Part shown: positions 1-5,970 of the stretch, in pieces
Layout of the letters: the number at the start of each line of letters is the position of its first letter
How positions within the stretch are numbered: position 1 is the first letter of the stretch
Assembly (NCBI GenBank): GCA_016932375.1
Contig: JAFGDA010000147.1
Coordinates: 1 to 8,025 of the forward strand
DNA: 8,025 bases
Direction of reading: 5' to 3'
DNA from: Actinomycetota bacterium
GTDB taxonomy: Bacteria > Actinomycetota > Humimicrobiia > Humimicrobiales > Humimicrobiaceae
Notes under the pieces: model-generated
The model's database searches: none
The model's input: only the letters and a program-made list of their open reading frames with translations
What the model was told of the DNA's origin: nothing
Position numbers and translations under genes: made by a program

Positions 1-246
1 AGCTGTAATTACTATTATAAAAATTATTAGAAAAATGAAAAACCCCGGCCTGTCCTTTAACTTCCTTCCTGCAAAATATAATAAGGAATTATGCTTCCTG
101 AAAAAATCCAGGAAACTCTCATCAAGAAGGCTGCTATCCTTTTCGTCCAGGTTTTCAATCCGGCCTATTATCCTGTCCTCAATATCGTCCCCGGGTTTTA
201 CAACTGCTTCTTTTGCTATTTTAATATACTTACTTAACCTGTTCAT
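1..246 (-). CDS. Membrane protein of unknown family, 5' part only; candidate anti-sigma factor
   Basis: This open frame starts at ATG (246 to 244) and runs off the left edge after 82 codons. An AAAGG ribosome-binding site lies about 9 bases upstream, which supports the start. The first ~66 residues are charged and hydrophilic (for example ending in GRKLKDRPG). They are followed by a strongly hydrophobic stretch, FFIFLIIFIIVITA, that looks like the beginning of a transmembrane helix. The layout is therefore a cytoplasmic N-terminal domain followed by a membrane anchor. It is the next gene downstream of an ECF sigma gene on the same strand, where anti-sigma factors are usually found. No HxxxCxxC zinc motif of the common ZAS anti-sigma class is present in the visible part. 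The anti-sigma role rests on position and topology only, because the family is not recognised. Confidence 0.6.
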   Translation of the reverse strand, partial: MNRLSKYIKIAKEAVVKPGDDIEDRIIGRIENLDEKDSSLLDESFLDFFRKHNSLLYFAGRKLKDRPGFFIFLIIFIIVITA

Positions 247-390
247 TTTTTTAAACCTTTTAATATCAACAAAGACTCCGTCATGATATTATAGATAAAA
301 ATCATTTTATTTTGTTTCAATTTATAAATATATATGCTGCAGGCGTGTGTGCACTGTTTTTTTATGGCGCATATTTAAAACGGCGGGAAG
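247..390. other. Spacer between sigma gene and membrane-protein gene; possible promoter
   Basis: This 144-bp AT-rich gap has no gene. On the minus strand it contains a perfect TATAAT (293 to 288) about 42 bases before the membrane-protein ATG. A TTGAAAC element lies at 320 to 314. The distance from TTGAAA to TATAAT is 21 bases, too long for an ordinary sigma-70 promoter, so the pair is not convincing. TGAAAC resembles the -35 of some ECF-type promoters, but no good CGTA-like -10 sits at 16 to 17 bases. I see no strong hairpin with a T-run, so the two genes may still be co-transcribed. Confidence 0.25.
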
Positions 391-981
391 TCATTTGTAT
401 GTCTTTAGTTTTTCTTTTATGATTCTTCTTGCCCTGTGGATATTGGTCTTCACCGTGCCTATCGGCTTTCCTGTTAGCTCGGCGATTTCCCTGTAGCTGT
501 AATCCTGGAAATCCCTGAGTATCAGGGGTAGCCGGTAGTTTTCTTCCATCTGGACAACAATCCTCAGCACATCCCTTACTGCTTCCTGGTGAAAAAAGTT
601 TTTTTCAAGCGAAGGCCCCCCGGCTCCTTCAAAAACCACCTCATATTCCCCGGTTATTTTTTCCAGGCTTACTTTCTTATCCCTGAATTTCGAGCGCAAC
701 CTCAGCCTGTCTATGCATGTATTGACCGTTAATTTCCTTATCCATGTCTTAAAGCTCGAAAGCCCCCTGAACCCTTTTATTGAAAGATAGACCTTGACAA
801 ATACCTCCTGGCTCACGTCCTCTGCTTCGTGGGAGTCTCTTAGAATAAAAAAAGCTGTTGTGTATACATATTTTGAAAACATCCTTACCAGGTCTTCAAA
901 AGCAGCCCTGTCTCCCTTTTTTGCTTTTGCGACAAGGATTTTTTCATCTTTTATTTCCTGCTTTTTATTATTTTCCGGCAA
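391..981 (-). CDS. RNA polymerase sigma factor, sigma-70 family, ECF type
   Basis: This 196-residue protein has the two-domain layout of ECF sigma factors. Sigma region 2 spans about residues 27 to 95 and includes AEDVSQEVF (53-61), the FKTW patch and the NTCIDRLR helix. Region 4 spans about 137 to 190, with the helix-turn-helix around YSYREIAELTGKPIGTVKTN. There is no region 3. It would direct RNA polymerase to a small set of promoters, usually in response to an envelope or external signal released through an anti-sigma factor. The start is TTG at 981, the first start codon in the frame, with a GGGG ribosome-binding stretch (ATAGGGG) six bases upstream. The gene lies 126 bp downstream of a solute-binding lipoprotein gene and 144 bp upstream of a membrane protein that could be its anti-sigma factor. 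The ECF subgroup cannot be assigned from sequence reading alone. Confidence 0.93.
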   Translation of the reverse strand: MPENNKKQEIKDEKILVAKAKKGDRAAFEDLVRMFSKYVYTTAFFILRDSHEAEDVSQEVFVKVYLSIKGFRGLSSFKTWIRKLTVNTCIDRLRLRSKFRDKKVSLEKITGEYEVVFEGAGGPSLEKNFFHQEAVRDVLRIVVQMEENYRLPLILRDFQDYSYREIAELTGKPIGTVKTNIHRARRIIKEKLKTYK

Positions 982-1107
982 TAGCTACCCCTATTTATAA
1001 TACCTATACATATATTATCTTTATAATCAGGCAAATCACCATAAATGCTAACAGGAGTCTGCGTTTTAAATTAAGCCTGCTTCCATTTAGGAGGTTTTTA
1101 GGGTTTT
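982..1107. other. Spacer between binding-protein gene and sigma gene
   Basis: This 126-bp AT-rich gap holds no gene and no strong terminator hairpin. On the minus strand an imperfect AGCAGG/CCTGTT inverted repeat with a 20-base loop is present, without a following T-run. The GGGG ribosome-binding stretch of the sigma gene lies at its left end. Read-through from the binding-protein gene into the sigma gene is possible. Confidence 0.4.
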
Positions 1108-2502
1108 TCAGTTATCCCCTTCCGCCTCGATGCTGCTTTCTGCCTCCCCATTTTCCTCCGCCTGTGTTTCTTCCCCTGTAGACGCTGCCCCTGCCCTGAG
1201 GCGTATTGCGTCCTCCTGGATCTTTAAAACTGCTTCAGCCGGAACAATGTCGCCGGCCAGGAGACTTTTGACATTCTCATTTATTGAATTGCGGATAGCT
1301 GTCATCAGGCTGTCACATGGCATTCCCCTGCATGTCTTTGCCTGCTGAAATGCATCGTAAATAAGAGGGTCATTTTTCATCGCCCCGCCCTGATCCATAT
1401 CTTTTAACGCTGGCAGGGTGTCTGTCCTGCTGTTCCATTCAAGCTGAATCTTCTCTGATAGCATATAGTCGATGAAGGACTTTGAAGCATCAAGCTGTGT
1501 CCCGTATGTATTTACATTTATCATAAAACCTATCCCGGATATGAGGGGTGTGGGATACCTGCTGCCCTGCCAGACCCTCGGTATTTTACCTGCCCCGATA
1601 TTAACCCCCGCTTCCCTGTACTCCTGAAGGGAAACAAGGTCATCTATTATCATATGTACATCGCCGCTTTTAAAAAGGCTGTTTATGTCTCCGTATTCAA
1701 TACCTGCAGTGAATATTTTTTCCTGGTTAAACGTATGGTCTATGAACTCAAGGGTTTTTTCAGTTGCCGGGGAATCGAGTGTAAGGGAATTTGTGGCATA
1801 ATCAATTATCCATCCGCCGTACCCCCCAATGAAAGGTATTATCCAGTCTGCGTGTGATATGTTAAACAAAAAACCATACTGCCCCTCCCCGAAATTTTCC
1901 TTTTCCATACAATACTGTATTACTTCTTCCATGCTCCCGGGGGCACCATCCATGATATCCCTGTTGTATAAAAACACCAAAAAACCAGAACACCTGAAAG
2001 GAATTATGTAATTCTTGTTTTCATATCCTGATATTTCTGCCAGCCCGTCAAGAATTAGGGCGTAGTCAACCTCATCAATTATCTCTTTTACCACCTTTTC
2101 GGGTGCAAGCCTCTCAACGCCGTTAAAATTTGCCAGCAACAGCTGTGGTCCTGACCCCGCAAGGCTTGCTGCTTCAAACTGGTCCATCATTTCTTCCTGG
2201 CTTCTAAAATGCCTCGTTTCTACATTTATACCCCTGTTATCCATCATAAAACTTTCATTGCTATCCATAAGCGCAAGCCTTTCTTTTGCTTCCAGGCAGT
2301 CCCAGAGGGTAATCCCTGTTATTAACTCGCCACTTTCGGAATAATCATCCTCATAAAGTATCTCTTCTTCTGTTTTTAGGGGTTCGTCTCCAGTAACTTC
2401 ACCCGGCTCAAAAAGCCTGCATGATGCAGTAAAGACTGCAACCGTTAAAATTAATATTGCCGCAATAAATATGTAATTAAAATTTTTAATCAATTTTTCC
2501 AT
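1108..2502 (-). CDS. Extracellular solute-binding lipoprotein (family-1/MalE-like)
   Basis: This 464-residue protein has a lipoprotein signal peptide: basic start, hydrophobic residues 10-25, lipobox TASC and Cys28 as the acylation site. An acidic linker (about 29-60) follows, then a domain resembling periplasmic-binding-protein folds of sugar ABC transporters. Visible hallmarks are ITLWD (64-68) at the start of the first strand, the YIIPF stretch (165-169) followed by FLVFLYNRD (174-182), the aromatic ISHADW (215-220) and GGYGGW (226-231) region, and the LFKSGDVHMII segment (276-286). An acidic tail (441-464) ends the protein. It should sit on the outer face of the membrane and bind a small ligand, perhaps a carbohydrate. 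The start is ATG with a modest AGG nine bases upstream. No permease or ATPase gene is adjacent, so it may act as a sensor or share a distant transporter. The ligand is unknown. Confidence 0.85.
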   Translation of the reverse strand: MEKLIKNFNYIFIAAILILTVAVFTASCRLFEPGEVTGDEPLKTEEEILYEDDYSESGELITGITLWDCLEAKERLALMDSNESFMMDNRGINVETRHFRSQEEMMDQFEAASLAGSGPQLLLANFNGVERLAPEKVVKEIIDEVDYALILDGLAEISGYENKNYIIPFRCSGFLVFLYNRDIMDGAPGSMEEVIQYCMEKENFGEGQYGFLFNISHADWIIPFIGGYGGWIIDYATNSLTLDSPATEKTLEFIDHTFNQEKIFTAGIEYGDINSLFKSGDVHMIIDDLVSLQEYREAGVNIGAGKIPRVWQGSRYPTPLISGIGFMINVNTYGTQLDASKSFIDYMLSEKIQLEWNSRTDTLPALKDMDQGGAMKNDPLIYDAFQQAKTCRGMPCDSLMTAIRNSINENVKSLLAGDIVPAEAVLKIQEDAIRLRAGAASTGEETQAEENGEAESSIEAEGDN

Positions 2503-2730
2503 TTTCGTGCGCCTGTTTATAAAATTAACATAAAATATTAAATTATTGGCTTCCGTGCCTTATTTTTACAGAATTATACTATAATCAGGACATCCATTCT
2601 ATAATATAGGGAGTTTTAACACAATCGGCATCAGGCTTATTTATTTATAAATCATCTCATTTATTGTTTCTATTTTGTATAAAAAATTATAAAATTGTAT
2701 CAATATTCTGGCGTCTGGAGGTGAAAGGTC
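2503..2730. other. Divergent intergenic region between the binding-protein gene and corA
   Basis: This 228-bp AT-rich spacer separates two divergently transcribed genes and must hold both promoters. No convincing open frame or stable RNA structure was seen. On the plus strand CTATAAT occurs twice (2579-2585 and 2599-2605), 20 bp apart, without a matching -35 at normal spacing. Nothing resembling the conserved core of an M-box magnesium riboswitch was found ahead of corA. Confidence 0.5.
2664..2693 (+). promoter_or_regulatory. Possible sigma-70-type promoter for corA
   Basis: TTGTTT (2664-2669) and TATAAA (2688-2693) are separated by 18 bases, and the -10 ends 37 bases before the corA start. 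The -35 matches the consensus at its first three positions and the -10 at five of six. The region is so AT-rich that chance matches are common, so this is only a candidate. Confidence 0.3.
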
Positions 2731-3696
2731 ATGCAGGTCCTGGTTTTTGACCGCAGGGAAAAGAAGGTGATAAAAAAGGTGGGGCGGTCTGCCATACCCT
2801 CCTATGTAAAGAATCCCGGTTTCCTCATCTGGCTTGATATTGACAATCCCGGTACTGAAAATATGGAACTTTTACTAAAACATTTTCATTTCCATCCCCT
2901 GGATATCGAAGACTGCCAGAGCATAATAGAACGCCCAAAACTTGATGAGTACGATGATTATTTTTTCCTTGTTCTCCATACCCCCCTTTTTGTAAAACAG
3001 ACCCGCAGGCTTGTCCCCTTTACTGTAAACAGTTTTATAGGAAGCAACTACATAGTAACTGTTCACCGTGGTATCTGCAAGCCCATCCAGAACACTTACG
3101 AATACCTTCAGGAAGACCAATCCGTGCTCGAAAAGGGTTCCGGGTATCTTTTACACAAGATACTGGATGCATTAATAGACCATAGTTTCCCTATATTAAA
3201 TAAAATATACAGCAATATCCAGAGTGTGGAAGATGACATATTTAAAAAACCATCTACCAAAAATGTAAAAACCATTCTTCTTATAAGGACAAACATACTT
3301 ACTTTTAGGAATATAATTTTCCCCCAGAGAAAACTTTTAAAAACGCTTGAAATTAAGGATATGGACTTCCTTGCAGAAGCGCTTGAGGTTTATTTCAGCG
3401 ATCTTGTAGACCATATTGAAAAGATCTGGGACACACTTGAAAATTATAAAGAACTTATTGAGGGAGTACACGACGCACACCAATCCCTCCTGTCAAATAA
3501 GATTAATGACATCATGAGGATTCTTACAATCTTCTCTGTCGTAATACTGCCCCTTACGCTGATATCAGGCATATACGGTATGAATATAGGGCTTCCGCTT
3601 ATGAACAATGGTTTTGCCTTTGTTATAATAATAGCGGCAATGGTTCTCATCTCCATAGGTATGTTGATTTATTTCAAGCACAAGGACTGGATCTGA
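2731..3696 (+). CDS. corA: CorA family magnesium/cobalt transport protein
   Basis: This 321-residue protein is a full-length CorA-type divalent cation channel of the cytoplasmic membrane, forming a pentamer that lets Mg2+ (or Co2+/Ni2+) in. The N-terminal soluble domain carries the family signatures HPLDIEDC (55-62) and RPKLDEYDDYFFLVLH (68-83). It is followed by the long helical region (about 130-260) that forms the funnel stalk. The C-terminus has two membrane helices (about 264-281 and 296-314). The diagnostic YGMN motif (282-285) lies between them at the pore mouth, and the basic tail ends KHKDW. The ATG is preceded by GGAGGTG seven bases upstream, a strong ribosome-binding site. The gene is monocistronic in this window, diverging from the binding-protein gene and converging on the lipoprotein gene 10 bp away. 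The family is clear; transport specificity is inferred. Confidence 0.96.
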   Translation: MQVLVFDRREKKVIKKVGRSAIPSYVKNPGFLIWLDIDNPGTENMELLLKHFHFHPLDIEDCQSIIERPKLDEYDDYFFLVLHTPLFVKQTRRLVPFTVNSFIGSNYIVTVHRGICKPIQNTYEYLQEDQSVLEKGSGYLLHKILDALIDHSFPILNKIYSNIQSVEDDIFKKPSTKNVKTILLIRTNILTFRNIIFPQRKLLKTLEIKDMDFLAEALEVYFSDLVDHIEKIWDTLENYKELIEGVHDAHQSLLSNKINDIMRILTIFSVVILPLTLISGIYGMNIGLPLMNNGFAFVIIIAAMVLISIGMLIYFKHKDWI

Positions 3697-3706
3697 GCTT
3701 TATAAT

Positions 3707-4534
3707 TCAGGAAGTCACCTCTATTTCATCTTCAAAGAAAACTTCGAAGTGATAGCTTTCAAATTCCTTAAGGTACGGATCCGGTATTATCTGCAGCTTA
3801 AAGTCCTGCTGCTCTTCCGGCATCATCCTTTCCCTTTTTAAAAAGCACTTCCTTACAAACACAACCCGGTCTTTTTTATCGTAAAAGGTGCAATACATTT
3901 TGAGGTTCTTTATGCTTTTTTCCCCCAGGTTTATTACACTTCCTTCTATAAAAAAGGACCCTTTCTCATAATAATGGTTTTCACTCAGCACTACCGGGTT
4001 TCCGTCAAATACCGGATTGTAGTTTTTATAGTTGATGCCTATTTTTATTGCATCTATATCCATATATTTGCCCCTATCCCCGAAATATAAAATAAATGGC
4101 ACCTTTGAGCTCATCCTCAAATAATCCGCAAGGGTTTTTTCCGAAGCCTGGTATATGTTCCGGCCTGCCTTATTAAGGAAAGAATATGTTATTTCCATGT
4201 CTGTCTTTGTGGTACCCGAATAGTTGTTTGCCTCACCCGTTATTACAATATCCCCATACAGGTCCTGGTATATATTACAGCTGTCTATCTTGATATCGAT
4301 ACTCTGGGTGGGCAGGATTTTTATTTTTGAATAATCAAATAGATAAAGTTCCCCTGATTCATTTATTCCCGTGAATTCTGTGGAAATGCTCCCGGTTTTG
4401 TCCTCTCCGGGTAAAACACAGGAAACGAGTAAAACCGATGCCATAATTGCCATAACTTCAATAAGTGCAATTGTAATACGGTTTACGGCTTCTGGTATTT
4501 TTTTAGCACTGGTCGTCCCCTGCTGCGTGGTCAT
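3707..4534 (-). CDS. Lipoprotein with two FxLYD-like repeats
   Basis: This is a predicted lipoprotein of 275 residues. A basic n-region (KK, R) leads into hydrophobic residues 20-37 and the lipobox LVSC, with Cys39 as the lipid-modified residue. The mature part shows an internal duplication of a beta-rich module resembling FxLYD domains. Segment 100-128 (GEANNYSG..., ITYSFLNKAGRNIY) aligns by eye with 198-226 (GSVINLGEKS..., MYCTFYDKKDRVVF), and both follow the G-x-x-x-N pattern and the Phe-[LY]-[ND]-K turn. FxLYD modules occur on cell-surface proteins of many bacteria and have no defined activity. The ATG at 4534 lies inside the end of panD, overlapping it by 32 bases in another frame, with AGGG just upstream, so translation is probably coupled to panD. 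A later ATG (Met28 or Met31) would destroy the signal peptide. A link to pantothenate synthesis is not evident. Confidence 0.8.
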   Translation of the reverse strand: MTTQQGTTSAKKIPEAVNRITIALIEVMAIMASVLLVSCVLPGEDKTGSISTEFTGINESGELYLFDYSKIKILPTQSIDIKIDSCNIYQDLYGDIVITGEANNYSGTTKTDMEITYSFLNKAGRNIYQASEKTLADYLRMSSKVPFILYFGDRGKYMDIDAIKIGINYKNYNPVFDGNPVVLSENHYYEKGSFFIEGSVINLGEKSIKNLKMYCTFYDKKDRVVFVRKCFLKRERMMPEEQQDFKLQIIPDPYLKEFESYHFEVFFEDEIEVTS

Positions 4535-4886
4535 CTTCCCTTAATATCCTGTTGCGCTCATCCAGATATACTATTTTTGGTTTAAAATCACTCAATTCTT
4601 TCTCATCCAGAAGGGTAAAAGCCATTATTATTACCGTATCGCCTTTTAATATCTTTCTTGCAGCGGCACCATTTATACAAATCTCCCCGCTTCCCCCTTT
4701 TTCTTCGATAACATAGGTTTCCAGCCTCTGGCCACTGTCGAGGCTCACCACAAGGACTTTTTCATATGGGTTTAACCGGGCGCTGTCCATAAGATCCCGG
4801 TCTATGCTTATGCTTCCCATATAGTTAACGTTTGCATCGGTGACCCTGGCTCTATGCAGCTTGCTTTTTAAAATACTGACCAGCAT
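4503..4886 (-). CDS. panD: Aspartate 1-decarboxylase precursor
   Basis: PanD converts L-aspartate to beta-alanine, one half of pantothenate. It is made as a pro-enzyme that self-cleaves between Gly24 and Ser25 to leave a pyruvoyl cofactor on the alpha chain. Here the cleavage pair sits at exactly 24/25 in YMGSISID. The other known active-site residues are at their standard positions: Lys9, His11, Tyr22, Arg54, Thr57, Tyr58 and Asn72. The length of 127 residues is normal for the family. The ribosome-binding site is weak (GGA about five bases upstream). The gene lies 66 bp downstream of panC on the same strand and overlaps the following lipoprotein gene by 32 bases. Cytoplasmic and probably tetrameric by analogy. 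Whether this organism needs a PanM/PanZ maturation factor cannot be seen here. Confidence 0.97.
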   Translation of the reverse strand: MLVSILKSKLHRARVTDANVNYMGSISIDRDLMDSARLNPYEKVLVVSLDSGQRLETYVIEEKGGSGEICINGAAARKILKGDTVIIMAFTLLDEKELSDFKPKIVYLDERNRILREDDHAAGDDQC

Positions 4887-4952
4887 TTTATTCCATTACA
4901 TCCCTTCTGTTTGTAACCTGTTAATAAACGATATATTAACCGTGATATTTTA

Positions 4953-5813
4953 CTACTTTTTAACATTTATAACTATATTATCTATTAACCGGGTGGTACC
5001 CGCCCTGACAGCCGCTGCGATCAGCATTTTCCTGTGAACCGGCGGAAAGGAAACTTCCTCGAGTGTATAAGCATCCCTGAAGTCAAAATATTCCACTGTC
5101 CCTATATTTCTATTTTCAAGTATTTTTAACTCAGCCACAGCCCTTAACTTTTTTAGGTCCTTTTCCCCTGATTTGATTTCCCTCCTGGCCCATTTGAGGG
5201 TTTTATATATTATGACTGCCTCTTTTCTTTGTTCTTGTGTAAGGTACCTGTTCCTTGAAGACATCGCAAGGCCATCACTTTCCCTTATGGTAGGGCTGCT
5301 GGTTATTTTAATGTCTATATCCAGGTCCTTAACCATTTTCTTTATTATTACAAGCTGCTGATAGTCTTTCTCTCCAAAATAAGCCCTGTGGGCAGGTATT
5401 ATATTAAACAGTTTCAGCACCACTGTAGCAACACCCCTGAAATGTGTGGGCCTGCTTACACCACACATTATTTTTCCAAGACCTTCCACTTCAACAAATG
5501 TCCTGTGATTATTACCATACATTCCCGAAACAGGGGGCAGGAACACGAAATCAACCCCTTCGCTTTCTGCAAGCCCGAGGTCCTTTTTGGTTTCCCTCGG
5601 GTATTTTACATAATCCTCACCGGGCCCGAACTGGGAAGGGTTAACAAATATGCTTATAAAAATCCTGCTGCATTCCTTTCGCGCCATCCTGATAAGGGCA
5701 ATGTGCCCTTCGTGCAGTGAACCCATGGTGGGAACAAGGCCCACGGTGTTTCCCCCTGACTTTAAGGTCTCCACTATTTTCCTGCACTCACTTTTATTTT
5801 TTATTACCTTCAT
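4953..5813 (-). CDS. panC: Pantothenate synthetase (pantoate--beta-alanine ligase)
   Basis: PanC joins pantoate and beta-alanine using ATP, through a pantoyl-adenylate, to make pantothenate, the precursor of coenzyme A. The 286-residue length is typical. Motifs appear in the right order: PTMG (28-31), the HIGH-type nucleotide-binding signature HEGH (34-37), FVNPSQF (56-62), RPTHFRGV (121-128), GEKDYQQ (147-153) and the KMSKS-like loop MSSRN (184-188). The N-terminal Rossmann domain and small C-terminal domain both appear complete. The ATG start matches the usual PanC N-terminus, but no clear Shine-Dalgarno sequence is seen close to it. GGGG lies more than 15 bases upstream, inside a tandem repeat. 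It is followed by panD after 66 bp and preceded by the panG-like gene after a 155-bp leader, so it may have its own regulated expression. Confidence 0.97.
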   Translation of the reverse strand: MKVIKNKSECRKIVETLKSGGNTVGLVPTMGSLHEGHIALIRMARKECSRIFISIFVNPSQFGPGEDYVKYPRETKKDLGLAESEGVDFVFLPPVSGMYGNNHRTFVEVEGLGKIMCGVSRPTHFRGVATVVLKLFNIIPAHRAYFGEKDYQQLVIIKKMVKDLDIDIKITSSPTIRESDGLAMSSRNRYLTQEQRKEAVIIYKTLKWARREIKSGEKDLKKLRAVAELKILENRNIGTVEYFDFRDAYTLEEVSFPPVHRKMLIAAAVRAGTTRLIDNIVINVKK

Positions 5814-5968
5814 TTTGTCTTTAACCAGACATCCCCTGCACCAGGTATTTTATTATCCCCTGTTTTAGGTATTAGCTTTTAAAACCCGTAAAATATGGTT
5901 TTTCTTTAAACAATTACTTTATTGACCCCTGGTAAAAAATATTTTTTCCTTACAAAAAACGGGGTTTT
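5814..5968. other. Leader between the panG-like gene and panC, with repeats
   Basis: This 155-bp spacer has no gene. Read toward panC it contains two A/T palindromes next to the panG-like stop codon, then an AT-rich stretch, then a 24-bp tandem direct repeat just before panC. CAGGGG occurs three times on the minus strand (plus-strand CCCCTG at 5833, 5857 and 5926). It is unusually long and structured for a gap inside an otherwise tightly packed block, so it may carry a promoter or control site for panCD. Confidence 0.5.
5831..5878. repeat. 24-bp tandem direct repeat upstream of panC
   Basis: Two abutting 24-bp units, 5831-5854 and 5855-5878, share ATCCCCTG followed by four different bases and then AGGTATT. 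They agree at 17 of 24 positions. On the panC strand each unit reads AATACCT-N4-CAGGGGAT. The near end is 18 bases from the panC ATG. Paired direct repeats of this form suit a regulator that binds as repeated units on one face of the DNA, but no regulator is identified. Confidence 0.6.
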
Positions 5969-5970
5969 TT
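5934..5970 (-). other. Two A/T palindromes after the panG-like stop; weak terminator candidate
   Basis: AAAAAAC-GGG-GTTTTTT on the plus strand (5954-5970) is a 7-bp inverted repeat with a 3-base loop, ending at the panG-like TAA. Next to it AAAAAATATTTTTT (5934-5947) is a perfect 14-bp palindrome. The stems contain at most one G-C pair, so transcription termination would be inefficient at best. Chance A/T runs are possible. Confidence 0.3.

Noticed and set aside
35..286. A plus-strand open frame of 83 codons at the left edge
   Set aside because: It is the complement of the membrane-protein frame, which has a proper ribosome-binding site and membrane topology; the plus-strand product is serine/leucine shadow sequence.
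294..320. TTGAAA/TATAAT as a normal sigma-70 promoter for the membrane-protein gene
   Set aside because: The 21-base spacer is outside the functional range, so it is noted only as a weak candidate in the spacer entry.
858..1181. A plus-strand open frame of 107 codons across the sigma/binding-protein junction
   Set aside because: It runs antisense to two well-supported genes, is low-complexity (F, P, L rich) and has no ribosome-binding site, so it is a shadow frame.
2503..2730. A magnesium (M-box) riboswitch before corA
   Set aside because: The spacer is AT-rich and lacks the conserved GC-rich helices of that element.
3741..3750. Palindrome ACTTCGAAGT as a corA terminator
   Set aside because: It is a short palindrome inside the opposite coding sequence with no loop and no T-run.
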